Below are positions 26,330 to 35,934 of a DNA stretch of 64,000 nucleotides, piece after piece. This stretch comes from Candidatus Aminicenantota bacterium (GTDB lineage: Bacteria > Acidobacteriota > Aminicenantia > Aminicenantales > Aminicenantaceae): positions 1 through 64,000 of the forward strand of contig WVZL01000044.1 in the NCBI GenBank assembly GCA_011772495.1. Direction: 5' to 3'. The notes below the pieces were generated by a model that saw nothing but the letters and a program-made list of their open reading frames with translations, had not been told where the DNA came from and did no database searches. The translations under genes and the position numbers were made by a program. Each line of letters opens with the position of its first letter. Positions within the stretch are counted from its first letter, which is position 1.

Positions 26330-29179
26330 TTAGAACGAGAAGCCGCTCCTTACGTAGAGGCTAGTTCGTTCGTCGGACTTGGCTACGGCGATGCTGAAAG
26401 TGTATCTTCTCTCCAGAAACGTGACCCAGATGCCACCCCCTATAGCCGAGTGCCATGCGTTTGAATTTTCACCATCGAGGAAGACCCTGCCCACATCAGC
26501 GAGGCCGAACAGGCCTATCTCGCCGGGAAGGAATAAGTACAGGTTGCTAAGCCGGAATCGCAGCTCTAAGTTCCCGTATAGGGAACTGTCACCAGCAAAA
26601 CGTTGAGCGCGGAAACCGCGGACGGTCGAGCCGGTGCCGGTGAGCCCGCCCCCGCCGATGAAAGCCGCTTCCTGGAAGGGGTAGGTCCCGAAGATCTTCT
26701 TACCTCCTATCCTGAAGGCTAACGTCGGTTCTAAAGGAATCGAGGAGGCTGTAAGGAAAGCCGAAGCATAGCCGCGCACGTCACCGAAAGCACTCTTGAC
26801 ACTCCAGAATTTCGGGAAGTATCGCCCCTCGAGGGAGATCCGGATGCCTCGGGTCGCAGCGATCGGATGGTTCTTTTTATCGAAGTGAAGACCGGTGCGG
26901 ATTCCCAGCTGACTGAAGTCCTCAATGCCATACGGTCGCGCGGCATGAATGAAGCGATCGTCCTCGAGGTTTGTGATGGAGTACTTCAATGTGGGGCCCA
27001 CGCTGAAATACAGCGAGTCGACAAGTGCCATCATAAGAGAAAAATGCAGGGAGTACTGCTCTTGTTCGACCTTGTAAAAATCGTCAGGTTCCTCATTGGA
27101 GGTCTCATTGCCAAAGCCGTAGAAGCGAAGGATTTCGAATCCAGACGCCCTGGCTGATACATTGAAGAAGGACCTAGAATTCTCCAAGTGAAATTCCCCC
27201 TGGTAGTCTACCCTAAATTTCTTCGGGATAGTGGTGTACCCGGCTCGAACAGTATGATAAGAGCTGAAGGGATGCTTCCGGAAGCCGTAAATTTTGGCGG
27301 AGAAGCCAGCCCCCAGGAAGGCTCCGACATCCGGCCCACCCCCGAACCAAAGCACAGGGATTGTACGTTGTCCCCAGTCCCTTGGAGGAGCCCAGGGGGC
27401 TCTAGGGTTCGGAGGCGGTGGAACGTACTTGCGCTTATCGAGAATTGTGCCGGGCCCTGGGATCATCTTGAGTTTACCTGTAGAGTCGGAGATTCGGAGA
27501 CTGCCACCCTTGGAGTCATCCACAGTATCTTGGCCAGGGCCTCCGATTATGCGAAAGATGATTCCACTGTCCAGAGTACCTCGTGTAATCACTTTATCGT
27601 CACCGCCTCGCAAATACAAGCGTATCTCTCTGGTCTCATGGCGATGAAACCGACGCTGGTAATAGGGCTTTGGTGCCAAATGATCTCCATCGGCAGGCCG
27701 CAGAGAGATGCGAACCTCCGCGGTGTTGTTGTCGATCTGGACGACCTCGGCCAGCTCTTCCTTGTCAGTCATATGAATATCCACTTCGCGGGCAAGGTGG
27801 TGGTAATACCGGTCTGCCACCTCTAGCAGGCGGTCTCTTCGCTTCTTGAGATCGGACTCGAGCCGGGCGCTATCGAGGACGTAGTACTCAGGAGGAAGGA
27901 GTTGGATAGCTTTCTCGATTACAGAATCGGTCAGGCGTGTCTTTAGATTCGTAGCCACGGTTTGCCAGTCTGATTTCTCTAATTCAGTGAGGAGGTAGCG
28001 GTCTAAATCCCAGCCGCCAAATGTCATGCCTTCTATGCCTGAATACTTCTCTCCAAAGTTGAGGATATAAGGAAAGGTGTACCTGACGATGGAGAGGAAC
28101 AGCCCGTCGTACCTGCAGAATGCCTGGTCCCGGTCTTCAGGGAGTGGCTGCCAGAAGGGCTTCCCAGGGATCTTAGCCCAACGCCACTGCTTTCGATGCC
28201 GATCCCAATCGCCGATGAAAAGGTCTACCAAGCGAGCCCTCAGAAAGGCCAGAGAGTCGACTCGGTCAGAGGGGCTGGCCTCGAGTCTCTCCCACATCTC
28301 TATGTAGTTCAGGATCTCTGTGGCACCCATGAAGCCAGGGCTTGTATCAGAGACAGGAGTAGGATATTCGTGGAAGGTGCCGAGTAAACCTGCAAATTCG
28401 GCGCGAAACTCACCCAGAGCGGGATCGTCAGGCATAATCACAAGGCGCGCCTTGGTATGGAGCACTCCAGCAGCCTCAATGATCGGCCCAACGACCACTG
28501 GCGCTGCTGGATGAGAGGAAGAGATCTGGTCCTGGACGAGCCGATCGGCGATAGTTCCCTCAAGGTAAGGAGGAAGGACGGCTGTGGGATCTTTGTCAAC
28601 TCCACGAAATGTGTAGGAGCGCCCATCCGCGCCCCTGAAGGCAAGTCCCTTGGTTTGATGTCCACCGACGCGCATGACGGGTACGATGCCTCCAGCTTCG
28701 GTTTTGAGGTCCAGAAATCCCAACTTTAGGGGCTTCACCCAGAGTTTGCGGTAGTCGGTGCCTAGGATGATTTGGTATAGTCCTCGGGCCCGGTAACGTT
28801 CGCCTGCAGCCACTTTCCCTGTCTTCTCGGAAGAGTTTGAGTAAGCTCTATACCAGACTTCGTGGTTACCGCCTTGCATATTCTTGTCCTTGTCCATCCT
28901 CGTGCGGACAGCAAGGCTCAAGGCTGTTCCTAAATTTTTTGCAGTGGGGAGCACCTGAATCATTTCCGATGAAGTACTGGGCTTTTCGACTATCAGACCG
29001 GAATCCATAACATGAGCTTTTTCCTTAACAGCGATATCTTCTTTTAGAGCTACTGAGACATAGGGAAAAACAGACTTATCTTCAAGAGCAGCCTTTCTGT
29101 GACTATCCGAGGTTGAAGTCTGCAAAAGGGGTGATAACAGAATAGAAATCGTGATTAATAGGAAATAGAATTTTGTCAT
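26330..29179 (-). CDS. Exported protein with large N-terminal domain (possible kinase-like fold) and C-terminal Omp85/surface-antigen beta-barrel
   Basis: 949 aa; N-terminal signal MTKFYFLLITISILLSPLLQ; ARLVDLFIGDWDRHRKQWRWAKIPGKPFWQPLPEDRDQAFCRYDG; C-terminal IGGGGLTGTGSTVRGFRAQRFAGDSSLYGNLELRFRL...VRSGFSF with the VRGF motif and terminal Phe typical of Omp85 barrels. Confidence 0.75.
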   Translation of the reverse strand: MTKFYFLLITISILLSPLLQTSTSDSHRKAALEDKSVFPYVSVALKEDIAVKEKAHVMDSGLIVEKPSTSSEMIQVLPTAKNLGTALSLAVRTRMDKDKNMQGGNHEVWYRAYSNSSEKTGKVAAGERYRARGLYQIILGTDYRKLWVKPLKLGFLDLKTEAGGIVPVMRVGGHQTKGLAFRGADGRSYTFRGVDKDPTAVLPPYLEGTIADRLVQDQISSSHPAAPVVVGPIIEAAGVLHTKARLVIMPDDPALGEFRAEFAGLLGTFHEYPTPVSDTSPGFMGATEILNYIEMWERLEASPSDRVDSLAFLRARLVDLFIGDWDRHRKQWRWAKIPGKPFWQPLPEDRDQAFCRYDGLFLSIVRYTFPYILNFGEKYSGIEGMTFGGWDLDRYLLTELEKSDWQTVATNLKTRLTDSVIEKAIQLLPPEYYVLDSARLESDLKKRRDRLLEVADRYYHHLAREVDIHMTDKEELAEVVQIDNNTAEVRISLRPADGDHLAPKPYYQRRFHRHETREIRLYLRGGDDKVITRGTLDSGIIFRIIGGPGQDTVDDSKGGSLRISDSTGKLKMIPGPGTILDKRKYVPPPPNPRAPWAPPRDWGQRTIPVLWFGGGPDVGAFLGAGFSAKIYGFRKHPFSSYHTVRAGYTTIPKKFRVDYQGEFHLENSRSFFNVSARASGFEILRFYGFGNETSNEEPDDFYKVEQEQYSLHFSLMMALVDSLYFSVGPTLKYSITNLEDDRFIHAARPYGIEDFSQLGIRTGLHFDKKNHPIAATRGIRISLEGRYFPKFWSVKSAFGDVRGYASAFLTASSIPLEPTLAFRIGGKKIFGTYPFQEAAFIGGGGLTGTGSTVRGFRAQRFAGDSSLYGNLELRFRLSNLYLFLPGEIGLFGLADVGRVFLDGENSNAWHSAIGGGIWVTFLERRYTFSIAVAKSDERTSLYVRSGFSF

Positions 29180-29401
29180 TCTCTTTCTCTTTCTTCTTCC
29201 TTTCCGAAGATTCTATTATAAACAAAAAAAACAAGAGAGGTAAACATCCTATTTCATGTTGAGAGCTGCTGGGATTTCCTTTATACTGATTGCCATAAAT
29301 GGAAATGGAGACAAAGAGAAAATTTGAATATTTATTGCTTTTTGCTACCAGTTGATAGGGTGTTGTTAGTTATTAATTTTGATTGAGAATGGGAGAAAAG
29401 A

Positions 29402-30412
29402 GTGTTTCAAACTGAAATTGTGCTTTTTATTCAGTCTTTTGCATCGGATTTCTGGACTTTTTTCTTTAAGTTTTGGACTGAAATTGGCTCCAGCCGTTGG
29501 ACAGTCATACTGGTCTTGACCATTTTGTTCGGAATAAGCTTTCGTGCCGGTTATATTTTGGCCCATGCTGTTTTATGGAGTGGTTTGATTACCCTCTATC
29601 TAAAAGAATTGTTCGCAGTTCCACGTCCGGCCAATGTTGATCTGAATGTAAAACTTCTCGGCAAAAGCTTTCCCAATCCTTCCCATTTCGACAGCATGGG
29701 AGCTAAAGGTTTTTTTGAGTGGCTGCCTCGGGATGTGGTTGAGGCCTTGCGTGCAAATCCCGTCGATTCTTGGGGATTTCCCTCCGGACATACCAGCACG
29801 GCTATGACTTTCGGAAGCTCCATTTTTATGTTTTTTAAATTAACCTGGGTCAGGGTGATTGCCTTGGTCTTGATAGTTTTTATTCCTTTCTCCCGGATGT
29901 ATCTCGGGCGTCATTTTCTTGCTGATATCTTAGGGGGCTATTTTATAGGATTCATTACTTTTTTGATTTTCTATAACTTAGCCTTTAAAAGTCAGTGGTT
30001 TAAAGATTTTTTTGTTGGGAAATTGGAACTGAAACTCTTAGATTGGAAAACTTTGCTACTTTTATTTTATTTTTTAGTCCTCCCCTTTCTGCTATTATTC
30101 GTTCCTCATGTCGAGCATGAGGGCATCGGTATTTTTCTGGGACTTAACCTGGGCTTTTTGTTTTTATGGATACGCGGAATTCCAAAAGACTCCGGAAAAA
30201 TCATGCACAGAGTGGCCCGAGTTTTGATAGCCCTGGTATTGTATTTTGGGGTTGATTTTTTGCTCGAAAAAGGAAGCCATATTATTATTACTGGCGAGGC
30301 TGGGGTTGTTGAATTTATCAGAAGGGTTCTGACTATTATTCTGCTCATTTGGGGCTCAACAGAAATCAGCATCAAGCTGGGATTCTTTAAACGCGAAGTC
30401 TCTGTTCCATAA
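29402..30412 (+). CDS. PAP2-family membrane phosphatase
   Basis: 336 aa; complete signature: KELFAVPRP (KX6RP), PSGH, SRMYLGRHFLAD (SRX5HX3D). Confidence 0.92.
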   Translation: MFQTEIVLFIQSFASDFWTFFFKFWTEIGSSRWTVILVLTILFGISFRAGYILAHAVLWSGLITLYLKELFAVPRPANVDLNVKLLGKSFPNPSHFDSMGAKGFFEWLPRDVVEALRANPVDSWGFPSGHTSTAMTFGSSIFMFFKLTWVRVIALVLIVFIPFSRMYLGRHFLADILGGYFIGFITFLIFYNLAFKSQWFKDFFVGKLELKLLDWKTLLLLFYFLVLPFLLLFVPHVEHEGIGIFLGLNLGFLFLWIRGIPKDSGKIMHRVARVLIALVLYFGVDFLLEKGSHIIITGEAGVVEFIRRVLTIILLIWGSTEISIKLGFFKREVSVP

Positions 30413-30691
30413 ATGTATCTAGTGTTTGCCAGAAAAATATCAGGTATGAAACGTGTTACTGTTTTTTTGAGATTAATCAATCTGCTTTGGCCCCTTTGAC
30501 ATCAAATTTTGGCTATGTCATAATCTCCAGTTTAATTTAAAATAGAACCTGGTTATGCTAATGAGGAATTGCCAGAGGAGAGAAGCAGAAACAAAAAGGA
30601 TAAATCTCAAACAAATACTTGAACTTGCTACTCTACTTAGCAATTTCATTTTATATTCACAGTATACACGGCAGAGAAAGAGAGGGTTATC

Positions 30692-32851
30692 ATGAAAGTG
30701 ATTAGTAGATTAAAAGTACATATTTTAATTCTGTTAATATTTCTGTTAACAAATATTTCATCCGCTTTGGCTCAAGAGGTTGAGAAATTATTCAAGATGG
30801 ATATAGAGGATTTGATGAACATAAAAGTTGCTGTAGCCAGCCGTTCGGCAAGAAGCATTAAAGACCTTCCTTCTACAGTCCATATTATTACCAGAGAGGA
30901 AATTCTTAACAACAACTATTCTTCTTTAGTTGATGCCTTAAAAGATATCCCAGGAGTAAAAGTTTCTCAGCCTGGAACTGGAATTCATGGAGAAAAATAT
31001 TTGATGCGGGGTTTATGGGGAAATAATTATGCAAAAATTTTGGTTAATGGAATTCCGATCCGGCCCTCAGTCGTCGATGGAATGCCAATCGGAGAGCAAA
31101 TAAACATGAAAAACATTGAAAGGATAGAAGTCGTCTATGGACCTGCATCTGCGCTTTACGGGGCTGATGCCTTGGCTGGCATCATTAACATAGTCACGTT
31201 TAATCCAGAAGAAGATATGGTCTTGCTTGAAACTTCAGTTGGGACTTCTGGCTATATAAGCCCAAAATTTTTTATGAGTCACATAAATAAGAATATAAAA
31301 CTTAATATTTACGGCGGGTACAGCAAAAGAGACGATCTAAATATTGAAAAAGATGGAGAGGCTTTCAGTCAGACGAATTTGTTTGGAGGTGAGGTAAAGA
31401 TTGGCAGGCTACCCAGCGAGAGCAGGAATATCGGAATTGAAATAATGTTTAAAAATTTTCATTTAAGTTTTGATCATATGTATAGATATGATCCTAGCTC
31501 TTTAGAACAGGACTCCAGGTATTATATCTGGGATAATCCGGATTTGATATATGGAGAGACAATTCAGAAAGCGTCAATAAATCACAGTTTTAATATTCAT
31601 AAGTTGAGATTAAACAGTTTTGTCTCTTACTTGCGTTATCGGTTGGACACAGATTCCGCTTTTGGAATGATTTTTTATCCGACGCCTCTTTATAAATTTA
31701 CAGCATCGGATGACATATTGTTCGAAGAGAGTATCATTTATGAATTTAATGAATATTTGGAGTTTGTCGGGGGATTGAGTTATCAATATTCTGGCGCAAT
31801 GCCGAAATCTAATGATTTAATAAAGCCCTTTGATGATGAATTTTATAAGCCATTCAGCAAGGATATTCCAGAGCGAGGAATATATCAAGCTTTATTGCTT
31901 GGAGATTTTGGATTTAATCCTCTGACATACACGAATTTCGCAGGATTTCTGCAGGGCACGTATTCAACTAAAATGTTCACACTGATGATGGGTATCCGTT
32001 ATGATAACCATTCTGAATATGAGAGCAAGGTCAATCCTCGTTTAGCTGCGCTTTATAATATCACGAAAAGCACATCTATACGAGCCTCCTATAACCAGGC
32101 TTTCAGGGCTCCTCCACCATATAAAGTCTACAATTCGATTGCTGTGGATAATGGAGATGGATCCATATTTTATATACTGATTCCAAATGAGGCACTGGAA
32201 CCAGAAAAGTTTTCAGCTTTTGAGGTTGGGTTGAGACACCTATTCAATAAAAATACTTCATTGGAGATTATAGGTTATTATAATGAAATTTCAAGCTTGA
32301 TCACGAGCGGACGCAAAGAATTAGACCCTGCTCAATATCCTTATGCTGATGGAACGCATGCCAACGCGGACATAAATAGTCTCTCTGCCAAGTCTATTCT
32401 AAATGGAATAGATGTTATTGTCAGCTTAAACGACATATTCAAACCAGTGAATGTAAACGCCAGTTTTTACTTGAGTTATATGAACGGAAGAGAAACCCTG
32501 CCCAATAATGATAAAATCGATGTTTTCAGAAACGCACCTGAAATTCTAGTGAAATTTAGAGTAAATGCGACTCCACTCGAAAACTTTTATGTTGGTTTTG
32601 ACAGCATTTATTCCAGTGAATGGTACGCGAGAGTCTATTCTAAAGCTGATTTAAGCGTGCCGGAAAACAGATCTGATGGTTATTTCACAATGGATTTCAT
32701 CGCTCATTATAAAATCCCTTCAAAATACGGCGATTTTAGGCTTTATTTGAAGGTTAACAATGCGTTCGATGCCTCATACGGAGGCTTTAAATACAGAGAT
32801 AATCCTCAATACAAAAGAAGTTTTTACTTTGGAATTCGATACAGTTTCTAG
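30692..32851 (+). CDS. TonB-dependent receptor
   Basis: 719 aa; plug DLPSTVHIITREEI...LVDALKDIPGVKVSQPG...IERIEVVYGPASALYGADALAGIINIVT; C-terminal YKRSFYFGIRYSF. Confidence 0.93.
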   Translation: MKVISRLKVHILILLIFLLTNISSALAQEVEKLFKMDIEDLMNIKVAVASRSARSIKDLPSTVHIITREEILNNNYSSLVDALKDIPGVKVSQPGTGIHGEKYLMRGLWGNNYAKILVNGIPIRPSVVDGMPIGEQINMKNIERIEVVYGPASALYGADALAGIINIVTFNPEEDMVLLETSVGTSGYISPKFFMSHINKNIKLNIYGGYSKRDDLNIEKDGEAFSQTNLFGGEVKIGRLPSESRNIGIEIMFKNFHLSFDHMYRYDPSSLEQDSRYYIWDNPDLIYGETIQKASINHSFNIHKLRLNSFVSYLRYRLDTDSAFGMIFYPTPLYKFTASDDILFEESIIYEFNEYLEFVGGLSYQYSGAMPKSNDLIKPFDDEFYKPFSKDIPERGIYQALLLGDFGFNPLTYTNFAGFLQGTYSTKMFTLMMGIRYDNHSEYESKVNPRLAALYNITKSTSIRASYNQAFRAPPPYKVYNSIAVDNGDGSIFYILIPNEALEPEKFSAFEVGLRHLFNKNTSLEIIGYYNEISSLITSGRKELDPAQYPYADGTHANADINSLSAKSILNGIDVIVSLNDIFKPVNVNASFYLSYMNGRETLPNNDKIDVFRNAPEILVKFRVNATPLENFYVGFDSIYSSEWYARVYSKADLSVPENRSDGYFTMDFIAHYKIPSKYGDFRLYLKVNNAFDASYGGFKYRDNPQYKRSFYFGIRYSF

Positions 32852-32982
32852 AAAGTGATATGAAAAGGAAATTGCGAGCAGAAATAAACAGTGATGACTT
32901 CTTCACTAACGAAGATGGAGCCAAATCAAAGTGCCCTGTCATGTCAAGGTGAATGTAGAATACAAGGTTCATTCAAAGATAA

Positions 32983-35241
32983 ATGCTCAAAAAAATGAAG
33001 TTGTTAAATCGGCTGAGAGAGTCTCTTATAATTCTTTGTATCGGATTTTTAATTCCCATATCTGCTTTCGCACAAGAAGTGGAAAGACTTTTCAAGATAA
33101 GTTTAGAAGAGTTAATGAATGTAAGAGTAACTCTGGCCTCGGGAATAGAGGAGTCATTGATAGATGCACCAGCCACCATGATTATAATCACAGCAGAGGA
33201 TATTGAACAACGGGGCTATGCCAGCCTGATCGATGTGTTGATGGATCTTCCGGGGTTTGATATTTCAGTGTCGAATGGCCATTGGTATTTAGATGCCCAC
33301 CAACGGGGTTATCGTACCCCTATGACCGCAAGGACTTTACTGATGATTGACGGCAAAGTTGACAATAATTTATACAGCAATATTGCCCATATTTCTCGAC
33401 AGAACCCGCTTACCAGTGTGAAAAGAATCGAGGTCCTGTATGGCCCAGCTTCCGCTGTTTATGGTGCTAATGCATTTCTGGGAATTATTAATGTAATCAC
33501 GGATGACGGAAAAGCGATAGAGGATGGAGGCACTTCAACAAAAGTCAGTATTCAGGTTGGAAGCTTTAAAACCCGGGCTGTTGATGCATCTACCAGAGGT
33601 AGAATTGGAGATATAAGCTACACATTGTCCGCCAGGTTTTTCAGAAGTGATGAGCCAGATCTTTCTGACAAATGGGGGTTTCTGTCCAATGAAATGTATA
33701 GTAATAAAGACATCTGGGGACCTCTACTCGATATCGAAACAAATGGCAAGAAATTGGGGGAATATTATGATCCTACAGATGATTACGGAATTATTGGGAA
33801 TATTAGATATAAGAATCTAGAACTAGGTATTATCAAGTGGGAGCTAAGCGAAGGTTACGGCACTCGCTATCCGGCAGACAGAGGCCAAAACAATGGGCGT
33901 TGGGTAACTTCCTCGACGCAGCTTTTTCTGAGATACAAGAAAGATATCTTTAAGAATTTGAATTCCAATACATTGCTACTTTATAGGGAATCCGACAATG
34001 GTGGGGACTGGGCGGAAGCCACTCCAGATTGGAATCCCGGGATGGAAGACTATTCTTATATTAGTTTTACCTATTGGAATTGCCCTAACAGCAGTTGGCT
34101 CTTTAAACAGGATTTTGAAATAAATCTCAACGATAGCACAACAGTAATCACAGGTATCAAGTATGAAAGGAAAAAATTGACAAAGGCCTATGATATTCCA
34201 GGGTATTGGGGAGCATTTAGTTCTTCTGTCTCCGCAGATGATCCAGGCCCTTATGGTTACGGCTATGCTATCGGATACAGCACAGATTCAACTTATACCA
34301 TTACTCCCGCTCCAAGTTCAGAAATGCCAACAGCCAATCTTATTTATACAGAGGATCACGGCGGGTATATTCAGGGTATTTTGGATAAGGAAAAGATACG
34401 ATTTAATATGGGAATACGATATGACCATAACTCCCTCTATGGCGGATCTGCGAATCCTAGAATCTCGGCAATCTATAGATGGTCAAAAAAAGGAGCTCTT
34501 AAGCTCGTCTATGGAGAAGCATTCCAGGAGCCTCCGCCCATTCAGCTTTGGGGAGGGTGGCCAGGCCGATTAGCAAACCCTGACCTTAAGCCTGAAAAGG
34601 CTCGCAATCTTGAAGGCATAGCGATGTATCAAACCGGTCCATTTTTCCACGGCCTATCAATATTTAAAGCCCACTATAAAAATGTTATTAAAGAAGAAGC
34701 AGAGAATGCGGGGGAAAGAGATATTCACGGTTTAGAATACAGGTTGAGATTCTTGTTCGATAATTTTATTCCAAATTCACCTGATATCAGTGGATATTTA
34801 TACTATACTTACACAAGCTCGAAAAGCAGCATTTATTATAACCATGAAACTGGAGCCTGGGAAGATGGGGAGGCTAAACTAGGGGATATTGCCCCGCATA
34901 AAGTGAACTTCGGCGTAAATCTCCCGGTTATGGACAAACTGAATCTGTTTATCAGCGGAAATTATGTAGGAGAACAGGAATTGTATTTAAGAAATCCTTT
35001 GCGTGCCGAAAACAAGAAATTGGATTCCTATTTCGTAATAAATTGTAATATCAGATATCTGATTAAGCCTCTCTCAATTTCTTTAAAGGTATTAAACTTA
35101 TTCGACAAAGAATACTTTCATTCGGGCGTAGAAGCAGCCGACGCAGGGGATGATTTTGAACACCGGAGTCTGGGCTGGCACAACTCTCTTCTTCCGCAAC
35201 CAGGACGTTCCATCTTACTTAATATGACCATTGATTTTTGA
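32983..35241 (+). CDS. TonB-dependent receptor
   Basis: 752 aa; plug DAPATMIIITAEDIEQRGYASLIDVLMDLPGFD...VKRIEVLYGPASAVYGANAFLGIINVIT; barrel end SILLNMTIDF. Confidence 0.93.
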   Translation: MLKKMKLLNRLRESLIILCIGFLIPISAFAQEVERLFKISLEELMNVRVTLASGIEESLIDAPATMIIITAEDIEQRGYASLIDVLMDLPGFDISVSNGHWYLDAHQRGYRTPMTARTLLMIDGKVDNNLYSNIAHISRQNPLTSVKRIEVLYGPASAVYGANAFLGIINVITDDGKAIEDGGTSTKVSIQVGSFKTRAVDASTRGRIGDISYTLSARFFRSDEPDLSDKWGFLSNEMYSNKDIWGPLLDIETNGKKLGEYYDPTDDYGIIGNIRYKNLELGIIKWELSEGYGTRYPADRGQNNGRWVTSSTQLFLRYKKDIFKNLNSNTLLLYRESDNGGDWAEATPDWNPGMEDYSYISFTYWNCPNSSWLFKQDFEINLNDSTTVITGIKYERKKLTKAYDIPGYWGAFSSSVSADDPGPYGYGYAIGYSTDSTYTITPAPSSEMPTANLIYTEDHGGYIQGILDKEKIRFNMGIRYDHNSLYGGSANPRISAIYRWSKKGALKLVYGEAFQEPPPIQLWGGWPGRLANPDLKPEKARNLEGIAMYQTGPFFHGLSIFKAHYKNVIKEEAENAGERDIHGLEYRLRFLFDNFIPNSPDISGYLYYTYTSSKSSIYYNHETGAWEDGEAKLGDIAPHKVNFGVNLPVMDKLNLFISGNYVGEQELYLRNPLRAENKKLDSYFVINCNIRYLIKPLSISLKVLNLFDKEYFHSGVEAADAGDDFEHRSLGWHNSLLPQPGRSILLNMTIDF

Positions 35242-35337
35242 TAGACAAAGAGGTTTTGAGGAGAATTCCGTATCAACTGTTTCATTGGCGGAAACAAATC
35301 TGCGACAAGGCTCTTAATAGTTTAATGAGAATTTAAA

Positions 35338-35934
35338 ATGCGAGGATCGTTAGAATATAAAAATAAAAGGAACAAGAAATTGGTTAGGTGTTGGAAAGCA
35401 TATCTTATTGCTTTTTCTATGGTCCTTTCAATTTCCACGTCTGCTGTTACCCAGCAAAGCGAATACACAATTAAAGCCGTTTTTTTGGAACACTTTACCC
35501 GCTTTGTTGAGTGGCCGGAATCATGTGGTATCGCTGACACTTCTACTCCTTTTGTTATTGCAGTCATCGGTGAAAGTCCCTTTGGTTCAATCCTTGATCA
35601 AATCTATACTGAACAAAAGATAAGAAATAAAAAGGTAGAGATTCTGTATATCTCAACCCCAGATGAAATAACCGACTATCATATCCTGTTCATATCAAGT
35701 TCCAACAAAGAGATCCTCCCTGAGATACTTTCGCGCACGAGGAATAAGCCGATTCTCACGGTCAGCGATACAAACGGGTATGCAGAGGAAGGAGTTCTCA
35801 TTAATTTCATTCTTGCCGGAGACAAAATAAAGTTTGAAATCAATGAAGGCGCTGTTCATGAGTCGGGATTAGTCATGAGCTACAGGCTGTTAAACCTGGC
35901 AAAAATTGTAAACCCAGGTAGGGGGAGAAAATGA
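35338..35934 (+). CDS. YfiR-like (DUF4154) periplasmic protein
   Basis: 198 aa; signal-like N-terminus; EYTIKAVFLEHFTRFVEWPE...FVIAVIGESPFGSILDQI...ILTVSDTNGYAEEGVLINFILAGDKIKFEIN. Confidence 0.85.
   Translation: MRGSLEYKNKRNKKLVRCWKAYLIAFSMVLSISTSAVTQQSEYTIKAVFLEHFTRFVEWPESCGIADTSTPFVIAVIGESPFGSILDQIYTEQKIRNKKVEILYISTPDEITDYHILFISSSNKEILPEILSRTRNKPILTVSDTNGYAEEGVLINFILAGDKIKFEINEGAVHESGLVMSYRLLNLAKIVNPGRGRK

Noticed and set aside
26379-28729. Many plus-strand ORFs of 60-212 aa opposite the Omp85 fusion gene (e.g. 27188..27826)
   Set aside because: They lie antisense to a strong, motif-supported coding sequence in GC-rich DNA where stop codons are rarer; their translations show no recognisable motif or plausible start context.
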